Positions 17,930 to 25,815 of a DNA stretch of 31,228 nt are shown here, piece after piece; position 1 is the first letter of the stretch, and every line of letters starts with the position of its first letter. The position numbers and the translations under genes are program-made. Origin of the DNA: an uncultured Agathobacter sp. (lineage in GTDB: Bacteria; Bacillota; Clostridia; Lachnospirales; Lachnospiraceae); assembly GCA_934358675.1 (NCBI GenBank), contig CAKRKX010000017.1, positions 1 through 31,228 of the forward strand, in the 5' to 3' direction. The notes under the pieces were generated by a model that saw only the letters and a list, made by a program, of their open reading frames with translations, had not been told where the DNA came from and did not search any database.

Positions 17930-19252
17930 TTACGGCAATTCGATAGAAACGATCTCTGAATAATCACCCTCTGTGTAATTATCATCGTCCTCATAGTATG
18001 CGTAAACACGAAGTTCAACATTTCCGCTGAGTTCCGGCTCCTCGATCGTATAGGAAGTGGCCGATGCATCCGAAATCTCTGCGATCTCGTTGAAATCATC
18101 TTCTCCCGCCGGGCTCATCTCGATACAGTAACCGCTCACACCGTCCGTATCGCTCATATTCCATGTGACTGTCCATGCACCGCTTGCATCCTGCTGCACA
18201 CGCACATTCTGAGGAACCGGCATCTCCCACAATACCGTCTTTAAATTCGTAAAGGTTGTATACGTGGTCGCGTTCTTTGACGTATGATATCCACCGACAC
18301 CATATTCATAGGTTACCCCGCGAACATTGGTATTATCCGTATAAGATGTGACTTTTCCGCCTTTGATCTTCTTAATGCAGGTGAAAGCGGTATCGCCTTC
18401 CTCTCTTCGATAAATACAGTAACCGTCCACATTCGATACAGCTTTCCACGTAAGCTGTACATCACCGTCATTCGTCAATGTCGCAGAAGTCACACTGACC
18501 GAAGTCTTCGGAACAAGCCCGTAATAAGATGCAATGCCAAGCGCATCCGCCTCGCCGAGTTTTGTCAGCATGCTGCTCGAACCGAGATACTTTGTACAGT
18601 CACTCGAATTACTGATGTATGCGTGCTCCACGATCAGCCCTGCAAATCCGGAATTCTTGCTGTTGCGGATCACACTGTAATAGTCCGATAGTGACTTGTC
18701 CGGATATTTTGATTTGTTTTCAGAATTGCGGATCAGCACACCGTTATTCTTCAATCCCAGTCCCACAAGACGGCTCTGAATGCACTGTGCGACCGATTTT
18801 CCCTTACTGCCGACCTTCGCATTGTAATTGCCGTTCGGATAATACACACACGCACCCTTTGTTCCACTGCTGGTCGATGCATTATTGTGTAACGAAACAA
18901 ACAGATTCGCACCGTTCTTTTTCGCATTTGCCACGCGTCCTTCGAGCGATACATAATAATCGCTTGTGCGTGTCATATACACCTTCACTCCCATGTAGGT
19001 TTCCAACTTTTTCTTGCAGGCCTTGGCGATTGCCAGATTAGCATCCTTCTCTCGGTAAAGTTTGCTGCCCCACTTGCGTGTTGCTCCGGCATCGTAGCCG
19101 CCGTGTCCCGGATCAAGCGCGATGACGATCGGCTTCACCGGTGTAATCTCCTGTGTTGCAGCCTGCGTCTGCGGTACGCCCGTGATCAGGACCGCCGCAG
19201 CGGCAATCATTGCCAATAGTTTCTTTGTTGTATTTCTTTCCTTTGGTCTCAT
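17930..19252 (-). CDS. Secreted N-acetylmuramoyl-L-alanine amidase with FN3 domains
   Basis: Cleaves the bond between muramic acid and the stem peptide. The 440-residue protein has a signal peptide (about residues 1-31, basic start then MIAAAAVLITGVPQTQA). A zinc Amidase_3 domain follows (about 42-262) with ligands H50 (DPGHGG), E68 (REKDANL) and H122 (SLHNNAS) and catalytic E209 (VEHAYISN). Two fibronectin type III modules make up the rest. There is no SH3 or LysM wall anchor. It follows the lysozyme gene by 28 bases, with AGGAGAG about ten bases before the ATG, so both wall hydrolases come from one message. No terminator is clear after it. Confidence 0.93.
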   Translation of the reverse strand: MRPKERNTTKKLLAMIAAAAVLITGVPQTQAATQEITPVKPIVIALDPGHGGYDAGATRKWGSKLYREKDANLAIAKACKKKLETYMGVKVYMTRTSDYYVSLEGRVANAKKNGANLFVSLHNNASTSSGTKGACVYYPNGNYNAKVGSKGKSVAQCIQSRLVGLGLKNNGVLIRNSENKSKYPDKSLSDYYSVIRNSKNSGFAGLIVEHAYISNSSDCTKYLGSSSMLTKLGEADALGIASYYGLVPKTSVSVTSATLTNDGDVQLTWKAVSNVDGYCIYRREEGDTAFTCIKKIKGGKVTSYTDNTNVRGVTYEYGVGGYHTSKNATTYTTFTNLKTVLWEMPVPQNVRVQQDASGAWTVTWNMSDTDGVSGYCIEMSPAGEDDFNEIAEISDASATSYTIEEPELSGNVELRVYAYYEDDDNYTEGDYSEIVSIELP

Positions 19253-19280
19253 CGACTTTTTACTCTCCTGTTATCGCGCA

Positions 19281-21410
19281 CTACTTTACCTTGATCTTCA
19301 CAGCGGCAGAGTAGCTTCCATAGTAATTGGTTCCCTCGTGCGTCTTGTATGCACGCACCTTATATTTGTATGTTGTGCCTTTTTTCAGTTTCTTATTGGT
19401 ATAGGAGACTTTGCTCTTTCCCTTCACCGTTGCAATCTTTTCATATTTCTTTGTCTTCGTATTCAGGCGGTAGATCTCATATCCGGTGACATGTGCGGAT
19501 TTGCTCCACTTTACGGTCACGGATGAAGATTTCGTTGTAAGCTTGACGTTTGCCACTTTCTCCGGTTTCGTCACCTGTACCTTTACCGTTGAAAAAGCGC
19601 CATAATAATTGCTTCCGTCATACGTCTTATACGCACGGACTTTGTAGCTGTATGCTTTTGCCGCGGTCAGTTCACTGTCTGTGTACATCACATTGGAGCC
19701 GCCTTTGATCGTTGCAAGCTTAACATATTTACCAGTCTCTTCATTCAGGCGGTACAGCTGATATCCGCTGGCACGTGCCACCTTCTTCCATGACAGATCG
19801 ATCGCATTCGAGTCGTAAGCATCCACAACCGGTGCCTCAGCCTTGTCCGGCTTTGTCACTCCTGCTGCCTCCTCGGAATCGGCACCCCAATAGGTATCGG
19901 TTCCGATCGTCTTGCTTGCCCGGACCTTGAAGCGGTATTCGCTCGCCGAAGCAAGTCCGGTTACATCATAACTCGTGACATCGGCTCCAACCGTTGCGAG
20001 CTCCTCAAAGGAATCCAAATTACTGTTATAACGGAAAATGCAATATCCGTCAGCGCCTTCCACTTCATCCCATGACAATGAGATACCTGTTACGCTCTGG
20101 GTGTCCACACTAAGTCCGTTTACCTGTGCCGGAAGTGTTGCCGCCTGCACTACGGACGAATAAGTTCCGTAATAATTCGTTCCACCGATCGTCCACATGC
20201 AGCGTACCTTATACTGGTATGCATTTCCCGCTTTCAGATTCGTATCCGTGTAGGTCGTATCATTCACGGTTGCGACATATGCATAGCTTCCGCTCTCTTC
20301 ATCATAACGGTACACGCGGTAATTCTCCGCATCGCCCGCATCATCCCATGTCAGCGTAACGGTGGTGTCCGTATTGTTCGACATCTTCACATTCTCGGTC
20401 TTGACATTCGTATCCTTGTACCAGAAATCCATGTCAATGTTGGATGAATAACCGCTCACCTTATAGGTGGATGAATACTGCCAGAATTCATAATCATATG
20501 CCGTATCCTCATACGGAATTCCACTCTTGGAATTGCTCGTTGTTGTATTGTTGTAACGCGCGATCCAGATCGTACAATCCGCAAGGTCGTTCGGATTCAT
20601 TTTGGTCTTATACCAGGAATAACTTGCATACACACCGGCCTTATACCCTGCGCCTGTAATCTCGTCAGCAAAAGCCTGCACAACTGCAGTCTCCTTTGCC
20701 TTGGACAGCTTCGCATCCGTCAGTCTCTTGGTTTCACGTCCCGACTCGCGGTCCATAATGATCGGCATATCGATATCCCAGCCATACTGATCAATGAGAT
20801 TCAGCACATAATCAGCTTCCTCCACCGCTTCTTTGGCATTGATTGCCTGCGAGAAGATATATAATCCGACATTCACCTTATTGGCCCGTGCGCCCTTAAT
20901 ATGTGCACTTGCCACAGTATCTTCATAAATCGATCCATCCTTGGTATCTCTTGATGCAGCCCGGACAAAAGCGAAATCTACACCCGCATCGTGAATCTTC
21001 TTCCAGTCGATTTTGGAGACCGTACTTCCACGACCTCCTCCCTGCCACCACGACACATCAATACCATTGATCAGTTCACAATCTTCATAAGCAACGTCAT
21101 GATAATACGTTGCATTATTCAGATCACTCACTGTCGTAAAAGATCCTTCCAGAAACAGATTCGTATACGTTGTCGCACGAAGCATCGGAATCTGATCCAG
21201 ATCATACACCGCCGGCGCATCCACACTCTTTGACAGCAACGCATAATCCTCCGCCGGATCACACGTCATCTCATCCACGATACTCTGTCCCATAACGCCG
21301 TCCGGCTCTATCACAACGTCAGCTTTCACATTCTGCGGTACAACAAATCCCGCTGCTACGACCGCCAGAAAACCGACACCAAACCATCTCTTGTCTTTCC
21401 AAAAAATCAA
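19281..21410 (-). CDS. Secreted GH25 lysozyme with four FN3 domains
   Basis: Muramidase acting on the glycan backbone. The 709-residue protein starts at a TTG nine bases after GGAGGA. The signal peptide spans residues 1-30 (ends NVKA), a spacer follows, and the GH25 domain runs from about 114 to 350. The catalytic acids are visible: D118 in GIDVSWWQ, and D220/E222 in PIIMDRES. Four fibronectin type III modules fill residues 352-709, the last very Lys-rich, which may help bind anionic wall polymers. The promoter lies inside the left arm of the palindromic element described at 21470-21722. The amidase gene follows at once. Confidence 0.93.
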   Translation of the reverse strand: MIFWKDKRWFGVGFLAVVAAGFVVPQNVKADVVIEPDGVMGQSIVDEMTCDPAEDYALLSKSVDAPAVYDLDQIPMLRATTYTNLFLEGSFTTVSDLNNATYYHDVAYEDCELINGIDVSWWQGGGRGSTVSKIDWKKIHDAGVDFAFVRAASRDTKDGSIYEDTVASAHIKGARANKVNVGLYIFSQAINAKEAVEEADYVLNLIDQYGWDIDMPIIMDRESGRETKRLTDAKLSKAKETAVVQAFADEITGAGYKAGVYASYSWYKTKMNPNDLADCTIWIARYNNTTTSNSKSGIPYEDTAYDYEFWQYSSTYKVSGYSSNIDMDFWYKDTNVKTENVKMSNNTDTTVTLTWDDAGDAENYRVYRYDEESGSYAYVATVNDTTYTDTNLKAGNAYQYKVRCMWTIGGTNYYGTYSSVVQAATLPAQVNGLSVDTQSVTGISLSWDEVEGADGYCIFRYNSNLDSFEELATVGADVTSYDVTGLASASEYRFKVRASKTIGTDTYWGADSEEAAGVTKPDKAEAPVVDAYDSNAIDLSWKKVARASGYQLYRLNEETGKYVKLATIKGGSNVMYTDSELTAAKAYSYKVRAYKTYDGSNYYGAFSTVKVQVTKPEKVANVKLTTKSSSVTVKWSKSAHVTGYEIYRLNTKTKKYEKIATVKGKSKVSYTNKKLKKGTTYKYKVRAYKTHEGTNYYGSYSAAVKIKVK

Positions 21411-21461
21411 ACTACTACTTCCTCCTATGTTACCTGTTAACTATTTACACTTGCACCTTCT

Positions 21462-21491
21462 ATAGTACCTTCTGCCGGACTTGCGTGTCAA
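21462..21491 (-). promoter_or_regulatory. Promoter of the lysozyme-amidase pair
   Basis: On the minus strand TTGACA (21486-21491) and TACTAT (21462-21467) are 18 bases apart. The whole spacer is the left terminal repeat of the adjacent palindrome. Confidence 0.55.
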
Positions 21492-21722
21492 CGCATACGC
21501 CCCAATCTTTATAAATTCTTTCATTTCTGTTTTTCACATTTTCTCATATCGGTTGTCTGCACCATATTCACAAACGCTAGTTACAAAGAATCACGAATTT
21601 ACCGCAAGACCGCGGTTTGCAAATATGGTGAGGACAACCTGTCCGAGAAAATCCCCGCGAAAACCGATTGTGAAAGAGCTGTAAAAAAGGGCTTCGATTC
21701 TGTACACGCAAGTCCGTCAGAA
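21470..21722. repeat. 253-bp imperfect palindrome with 19-bp terminal inverted repeats
   Basis: The ends TTCTGCCGGACTTGCGTGT (21470-21488) and ACACGCAAGTCCGTCAGAA (21704-21722) are inverted repeats with one mismatch. Further in, 21551-21568 matches the complement of 21622-21639 at 16 of 18 positions. The stretches between also align loosely on the two arms (GCCC, CTTTCA, ATTTTCTC). A small hairpin (ACCGC, GCGGT; 21601-21616) sits at the centre. The layout resembles a MITE-like element or a long structured RNA. No clear target duplication is visible beyond CC on each side. Confidence 0.75.
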
Positions 21723-21733
21723 CCGAAACCCTT
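21683..21733 (-). terminator. Terminator of the NlpC/P60 gene
   Basis: On the minus strand a 16-base stem with two G-U pairs (AAGGGTTTCGGTTCTG with CAGAATCGAAGCCCTT) closes a 15-base loop and is followed by TTTT. The loop and upper stem are the right end of the palindromic element. Confidence 0.88.
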
Positions 21734-21756
21734 TGAAGTCGATAAACTGTATTGAA

Positions 21757-23004
21757 TTAGAAAATTCTTCTTACTGCAAGAATTGTTCTGTAGTTTGCCG
21801 GGGATGTAAGCTTAATTCCATCGCTCGGGTTACTTGCATGAACAATCGTGTTATTTCCTACATAGATGGCAACATGTCCACTGTAGCAAACGATGTCACC
21901 CGGCTGCATCTCGGATGTGCTCACACCGTATCCGACACTTCTTAACGCGCTGGAACTGTGCGGAAGGCTTACACCGAATGCTGCGTATACAGACATTACA
22001 AATCCGGAGCAGTCTGTTCCGTTTGTCAGGCTTGATCCACCATAGACATATGGGTTGCCGATAAACTGGCATGCATAATTTGCAACCGATGATCCGGAAG
22101 TTCCGCTCGGAGCACTGTAAGACTTACTGCTTGAGCTTGACGAACTTGATGAGCTGCTGGAAGAACTGCTGCTTGAGCTTGATGAACTTGACGAGCTGCT
22201 CGAGCTTGCTGCAGCCTGCTGTCTCTCCTCTTCCTTGCGGGCTGCTTCCTCAGCAGCCTTACGCTCCTCTTCTTCCTTCTTGAGACGCGCCTTCTCTTCT
22301 GCGCGGGACTCTGCATACGTATATTCAGTAGATAAATCAACATAATCAGCGGATACATATCCGTTTCCCTCGGAAACCGATACTCCAACCCATCCGTCAA
22401 CGGACTCATCGACAACGGTCAGATCCTCACCGCCAGGAACAAGGGTCATTACCTCATCCTTGCCGGATGCACCCTTACGAACCTTTAAAGTCTCAGTTGT
22501 TACAACTGCAACTCTTCTTCCTGCCTTCTTGGCAAGCTTCTCGTTGCCGACTGCAACATATTCACTCTTTACAAATCCGGTTACATTGCCGGACTTGATC
22601 TTGTACCAGTCACCCTTAGTTCCGATCACGGTACCAACGTTGTTCTTATATAATTTACCAACGACTTTGCTGTCTGTTGATGCTTTCTTACGTACATTTA
22701 CATAATCGTTAACCGTTGCCACTGCAAGGTCTGCATACTCAGATGCAACAACCGGAGTATCATTCTCAGTCACTTCCGGCTGAGCGCTTGCTACGGTTTC
22801 TTCATCCTCGATTTCTGCCACACACTGTGCCAGTGCAAGTGAGATACCTGCAGTCGGTAAAACGGATGCTGTCACAATGTTCGATGTATATGTGGAAAGT
22901 CCGGCAGTCGGTGCAGCGTCTACACTGCCTACAGCAACGCCCCCAACTGTAAGTGTTGCTGCCAAACTACATGCTGTCATCTTAATTAATACGTTACGGT
23001 TCAT
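21757..23004 (-). CDS. Secreted SH3-NlpC/P60 peptidoglycan endopeptidase
   Basis: Extracellular cysteine peptidase cutting stem peptides. The 415-residue protein begins at ATG five bases after GGAGG. Order: signal peptide (about 1-30); two bacterial SH3 domains (about 90-155 and 160-230); a charged coiled coil rich in Glu, Arg and Lys (about 238-268); a run of 27 serines; and the NlpC/P60 domain (about 305-415) with Cys332 (TDCSGF), His377 (GHVAIYVG) and His389. It has its own consensus promoter, a WalR-type box in the leader and its own terminator, so it is monocistronic and plausibly under WalRK control. Confidence 0.95.
   Translation of the reverse strand: MNRNVLIKMTACSLAATLTVGGVAVGSVDAAPTAGLSTYTSNIVTASVLPTAGISLALAQCVAEIEDEETVASAQPEVTENDTPVVASEYADLAVATVNDYVNVRKKASTDSKVVGKLYKNNVGTVIGTKGDWYKIKSGNVTGFVKSEYVAVGNEKLAKKAGRRVAVVTTETLKVRKGASGKDEVMTLVPGGEDLTVVDESVDGWVGVSVSEGNGYVSADYVDLSTEYTYAESRAEEKARLKKEEEERKAAEEAARKEEERQQAAASSSSSSSSSSSSSSSSSSSSSSSSSSSKSYSAPSGTSGSSVANYACQFIGNPYVYGGSSLTNGTDCSGFVMSVYAAFGVSLPHSSSALRSVGYGVSTSEMQPGDIVCYSGHVAIYVGNNTIVHASNPSDGIKLTSPANYRTILAVRRIF
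22122..22208. repeat. Serine-tract coding repeat
   Basis: The 27-serine linker of the NlpC/P60 protein is encoded with all six Ser codons. An 11-codon block (serines 3-13) recurs as serines 17-27 with 30 of 33 bases identical. This shows a past tandem duplication rather than simple codon slippage. Confidence 0.75.
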
Positions 23005-23034
23005 ATTGCCCTCCAATATTGTTTCGTAAAGTTT

Positions 23035-23051
23035 ATTACAGATTTATTACA
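23035..23051 (-). promoter_or_regulatory. WalR (YycF) box candidate
   Basis: On the minus strand TGTAAT-AAATC-TGTAAT exactly fits the WalR pattern TGTWAH-N5-TGTWAH. It lies about 15-31 bases downstream of the -10 box of the NlpC/P60 promoter, a position usually associated with repression. Confidence 0.65.
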
Positions 23052-23065
23052 AATGTTACGATGCT

Positions 23066-23094
23066 ATTATAGCAAAGGGGCATACCTGTGTCAA
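23066..23094 (-). promoter_or_regulatory. Consensus promoter of the NlpC/P60 gene
   Basis: On the minus strand TTGACA (23089-23094) and TATAAT (23066-23071) are exactly 17 bases apart, a perfect vegetative consensus. Confidence 0.9.
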
Positions 23095-23127
23095 CCCCAA
23101 ATCCCCCTATTCGGCTACTTCTTTCAC

Positions 23128-23156
23128 TTGATTTTCTGCCGGTTTTATGGCATAAT
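23128..23156 (+). promoter_or_regulatory. Promoter of the yjfB-like gene
   Basis: TTGATT (23128-23133) and CATAAT (23151-23156) are 17 bases apart. It reads away from the NlpC/P60 promoter. A flagellar sigma (SigD) pattern was not seen. Confidence 0.6.
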
Positions 23157-23202
23157 ATGGATAGGTATGAAGGAATTGATTCTTAACAGGAGGTGAATCA
23201 TT

Positions 23203-23397
23203 ATGAACATAGGAAATGTAGGCTCCGCGCTTAGTGCAATCAACGCTTCCGAACCGGCTTCGCTCATGGAATCCGTCAGTGTAAAGATGCTTGATAAGGC
23301 TTTGGATACCAATGCTTCCATGAATGACAGTATGATTCGCATGATGGAGAACTCCGTGACACCACATATTGGTGGCAACATTGATTTGTCCGTATAG
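23203..23397 (+). CDS. YjfB-like putative motility protein
   Basis: 64-residue protein resembling the YjfB/putative motility protein family (MNIGNVGSALSAIN; V-x-M-L-D-K-A-L-D near residue 30; acidic-polar C-terminus). These small proteins are linked to flagellar regulons, but their role is unknown. Support is strong for a gene this short: AGGAGGTGA six bases before the ATG, a promoter about 47 bases upstream and a terminator 38 bases after the stop. It is the only plus-strand coding gene I accept here. Together with yvyF it suggests a motile organism. Confidence 0.83.
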   Translation: MNIGNVGSALSAINASEPASLMESVSVKMLDKALDTNASMNDSMIRMMENSVTPHIGGNIDLSV

Positions 23398-23434
23398 AAG
23401 GCACAAAAACTTGTTTCACAATTATTACAAAATA

Positions 23435-23476
23435 AGGGTTGTCACGATCCGATCTGATTCGGATCATGACAACCCT
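23435..23476. terminator. Bidirectional terminator between yjfB and ridA
   Basis: AGGGTTGTCA and GATCCGA pair with TCGGATC and TGACAACCCT around a six-base loop, with one C/A mismatch. The plus strand continues CTTTTCGTTT; the minus strand continues TATTTTG. Confidence 0.88.
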
Positions 23477-23499
23477 CTTTTCGTTTAACGGACAATTCC

Positions 23500-23874
23500 T
23501 TATTTGATGGCAATTGCCTCGATCTCAAGCATAACATCCTTCGGAAGTCTTGCTACTTCCACACAGCTTCTGGATGGGAACGGAGCCGGGAAAAATTCCG
23601 CATATACTTCGTTGATTGCACCGAAATCATTCATCTCCTTGATGAATACGGTCGTCTTAACAACCTTGTCCATGGATGTTCCTGCTGCCGCAAGTAAGTT
23701 GGAGAGATTCTCAAATGCCTGCTTTGCCTGTGCAACAGATCCTTCCGGAATCTCGCCGGTTGCCGGCACAACAGGAATGATTCCCGATGTATATACCATT
23801 CCGTTTACTTCGATCGCCTGTGAATATGGTCCGATTGCTGCCGGAGCCTTATCTGTACTGATTACATTCTTCAT
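23500..23874 (-). CDS. ridA: RidA-family enamine/imine deaminase
   Basis: 124-residue YjgF/YER057c/UK114-family protein that hydrolyses reactive enamines and imines released by PLP enzymes. Family features are present: the N-terminal STDKAPAAIGPYSQA, GMVYTSG, and the C-terminal substrate-binding Arg in PSRSCVEVARLP. The start is the ATG with AGGAG eight bases upstream. The longer frame overlaps the cvfB-like gene and is rejected. It is the last gene of the thioesterase/cvfB/ridA run and ends at the convergent terminator. Confidence 0.95.
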   Translation of the reverse strand: MKNVISTDKAPAAIGPYSQAIEVNGMVYTSGIIPVVPATGEIPEGSVAQAKQAFENLSNLLAAAGTSMDKVVKTTVFIKEMNDFGAINEVYAEFFPAPFPSRSCVEVARLPKDVMLEIEAIAIK

Positions 23875-23920
23875 AATATTGTCTCCTGTCCTTTCTGTTT
23901 CAAGTTCATATCCATTATAA

Positions 23921-24754
23921 TCAAGCCTTACGGATTTTTCCATCATTAAGTGTAATTTTTCTGTGTTTATACAAAGTGCCGATCGCGCGCTTGAATGCGG
24001 CTTTGCTCAGTCCGGTCTCACGCTTGATAACCTCCGGACTTGCCTTCTCGGTAAAAGGCAGAACTCCCGCATAGGAATCGATCAGTTCCATGATCTTCGC
24101 CGCATCAGCGTCCATCTGGATATATGCCTTCTCACGAAGTGTCAGATCCAGTTTTCCGTCCGGCTTGACCGCGGTCACTTTCGCCTCGATCACATCACCG
24201 ATCTTCAGAAAACTTCCGTCCTCCGATACCGGGATCTTTGCCGAATATTTATCATCCACCGCCACAAAGGTACCGAAATTATCGGAAAACTCGTACACTC
24301 TTCCGGTAACGGTAGCGCCTTTTTCATAAGGAGAATCTTTCTCGAGAAGATCATAGATTCCCTTCATGCTTGCGCAAAGACGGCTGCTCTTGTCAATATA
24401 AAGCGTGACAAGCACCTCGTCCCCCGCCTCCACATGGCTGGTCATCTCCTTATACGGAAGAAACAGATCCTTCTCAAGACCCCAGTCCAAGAACGCTCCA
24501 ATCTTGCCGACTTCCTTGACGGTAAGCGGTGCGTAGGCACCAAGTGTCAGTTTCGGTGTGTTCGTTGTTGCGATCAGTCGATCCTTAGAATCTTTATATA
24601 GGAAGACATGTACCTTTTCTCCCTGACGCGCGTCCTGTGGAACCTGCTTTGCCGGAAGGAGCACATGTGTCTCGCTCGCCGGATCTTCCGCAAGATATAC
24701 ACCGAAATCCACTTTCTTAATATAATATAAATCCTGATATTCACCTAACTTCAA
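23921..24754 (-). CDS. CvfB-like S1-domain RNA-binding protein
   Basis: 277-residue protein of the CvfB/YitL family: three S1-like beta-barrels followed by a C-terminal winged helix (ASPEVIKRETGLSKAAFKRAIGTLYKHRKI). The S1 signatures include GKIGAFLDWGLEKDLFLPYKE and EFSDNFGTFVAVDDKYSAKI in adjacent domains. CvfB in Staphylococcus affects virulence gene expression through RNA binding; the role here is inferred. I choose a TTG start at 24754, eight bases after AGGAGG, because upstream Met codons lack a usable site. It lies between the thioesterase gene and ridA. Confidence 0.88.
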   Translation of the reverse strand: MKLGEYQDLYYIKKVDFGVYLAEDPASETHVLLPAKQVPQDARQGEKVHVFLYKDSKDRLIATTNTPKLTLGAYAPLTVKEVGKIGAFLDWGLEKDLFLPYKEMTSHVEAGDEVLVTLYIDKSSRLCASMKGIYDLLEKDSPYEKGATVTGRVYEFSDNFGTFVAVDDKYSAKIPVSEDGSFLKIGDVIEAKVTAVKPDGKLDLTLREKAYIQMDADAAKIMELIDSYAGVLPFTEKASPEVIKRETGLSKAAFKRAIGTLYKHRKITLNDGKIRKA

Positions 24755-24826
24755 GGTCACTACCTCCTGTCTTTTCCGTTCCATGCGATTCAAAAGCCCA
24801 ATCCACTCTCTTCATCACATTTCTTT

Positions 24827-25537
24827 TTATCCCTTCAAAAATTCCACGATTGCGTACGGTTTCTCATCGGGATCCGCCAATACAACTGTAATCTTATCTT
24901 CCTCCACCGTCACTTTCGGAATCATCGTATCCCCGCACAGTGCCGCCTTGCGGTACTCCACACGGATCTGTCCGATTTCAAACGTCTCCGGCACATAGCC
25001 CAATGCAACTTCCACATAATGGCTGTTGTTCATATGGTGATTCGTGTCCATAAAATATGCCGGGACAGCAAATGCGTCCTTCGCCTCACATTCCTTCGGC
25101 AAAGCGATCTTCCTTCCGTCACATTCCATCGGAATCTGTGGCTCCATCCCGTACAGCGCCGCCATCTCCTCCGGTACTTTGATCGGACGACCGGTCTGCG
25201 TATCCATGAGCGCCCAGATGGAATTGGCATACGCCAGCCGCTCACCATTCTCATCATTCATCGAGAAATTACGGTATCCGTAAAAGCCTTTCATCTCATA
25301 CGCCCAGGTCTGTGTCGTCACCTGGTCCGTCAGTTTCGGCATCCGGTTCAGGCAGATCTGCCACGAAGTCAGCACCCACGCCTGATGATGTTCTGCCAGA
25401 TAATCCACGCCGATCTGAAGCTGCTCCGAATGAAATACACTGCAGTCCTGAAAATAATCCATCAGTGCAAGCCACGTCAGTTTTCCTTCCGAATCCACTT
25501 CACTGTATCGTATCCGACTGTCAAATTCATATTTCAT
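24827..25537 (-). CDS. Acyl-ACP thioesterase
   Basis: 236-residue double hot-dog thioesterase of the FatA/FatB-like bacterial group, releasing fatty acids from acyl carrier protein. Two hot-dog halves are seen: YSEVDSEGKLTWLALMDYFQDC at the start, and the second half from about residue 145 with the catalytic-type motif D-T-N-H-H-M-N-N-S-H-Y. The ATG at 25537 is nine bases after AAGGAG; a GTG two codons earlier is too close. First gene of a three-gene operon. Confidence 0.92.
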   Translation of the reverse strand: MKYEFDSRIRYSEVDSEGKLTWLALMDYFQDCSVFHSEQLQIGVDYLAEHHQAWVLTSWQICLNRMPKLTDQVTTQTWAYEMKGFYGYRNFSMNDENGERLAYANSIWALMDTQTGRPIKVPEEMAALYGMEPQIPMECDGRKIALPKECEAKDAFAVPAYFMDTNHHMNNSHYVEVALGYVPETFEIGQIRVEYRKAALCGDTMIPKVTVEEDKITVVLADPDEKPYAIVEFLKG

Positions 25538-25612
25538 CGTCACGCGCTCCTTATCATAAACTTTCTGTCGATGTATCGCATTTGATAGCCTGCGAAAGCA
25601 TCAATCTGGTTT

Positions 25613-25640
25613 ATTATACCATGTCTCAAAATAATGTAAC
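25613..25640 (-). promoter_or_regulatory. Promoter of the thioesterase operon
   Basis: A perfect -10 TATAAT (25613-25618, minus strand) is paired with a weak -35 GTTACA (25635-25640) 16 bases away. Confidence 0.55.
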
Positions 25641-25645
25641 AGCAT

Positions 25646-25674
25646 AAAAAAAAGGAACTTCAAAGAAGTTCCTT
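25646..25674 (-). terminator. Terminator of tRNA-Gln
   Basis: On the minus strand AAGGAACTTC-TTT-GAAGTTCCTT forms a perfect ten-base stem followed by eight T residues, starting three bases after the tRNA end. Confidence 0.95.
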
Positions 25675-25676
25675 AG

Positions 25677-25748
25677 CTGGCCCACAAGGATTCGAACCTT
25701 GAAATGACGGAGTCAGAGTCCGTTGCCTTACCATTTGGCGATGGGCCA
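25677..25748 (-). tRNA. tRNA-Gln (anticodon CUG)
   Basis: 72-nt cloverleaf. The acceptor arms are TGGCCCA and TGGGCCA with discriminator G73. The anticodon stem ACGGA/TCCGT holds the loop CTCTGAC, giving anticodon CTG, which reads CAG. The T-loop is TTCGAAT. The CCA end is not encoded. It stands alone, with a consensus promoter and its own terminator. Confidence 0.96.
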
Positions 25749-25768
25749 TTGTTGTCTCAACAAATGGT

Positions 25769-25797
25769 ATTATACATGGATACCCACTTTGTGTCAA
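25769..25797 (-). promoter_or_regulatory. Consensus promoter of tRNA-Gln
   Basis: On the minus strand TTGACA (25792-25797) and TATAAT (25769-25774) are exactly 17 bases apart, 20 bases before the tRNA 5' end. Confidence 0.93.
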
Positions 25798-25815
25798 CAC
25801 TTTTATTTAAATTTT

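Larger units (their letters stand above)
21411..21756. other. Intergenic region holding a palindromic element
   Basis: 346 bases without a credible gene. It contains the lysozyme promoter and leader, the 253-bp imperfect palindrome and the terminator of the NlpC/P60 gene. The only long frame (21481-21684, plus) has no ribosome site or recognisable protein features. Confidence 0.8.

Noticed and set aside
21481..21684. 67-codon plus-strand frame in the palindromic region
   Set aside because: No ribosome site, no family resemblance, and contained within the inverted-repeat element.
22122..22208. CRISPR-like or satellite repeat
   Set aside because: The repetition encodes an in-frame serine tract within a secreted protein; there are no regular spacers.
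23107..23406. Minus-strand frames opposite yjfB
   Set aside because: No ribosome site or promoter; the plus-strand frame has both plus a terminator and a family match.
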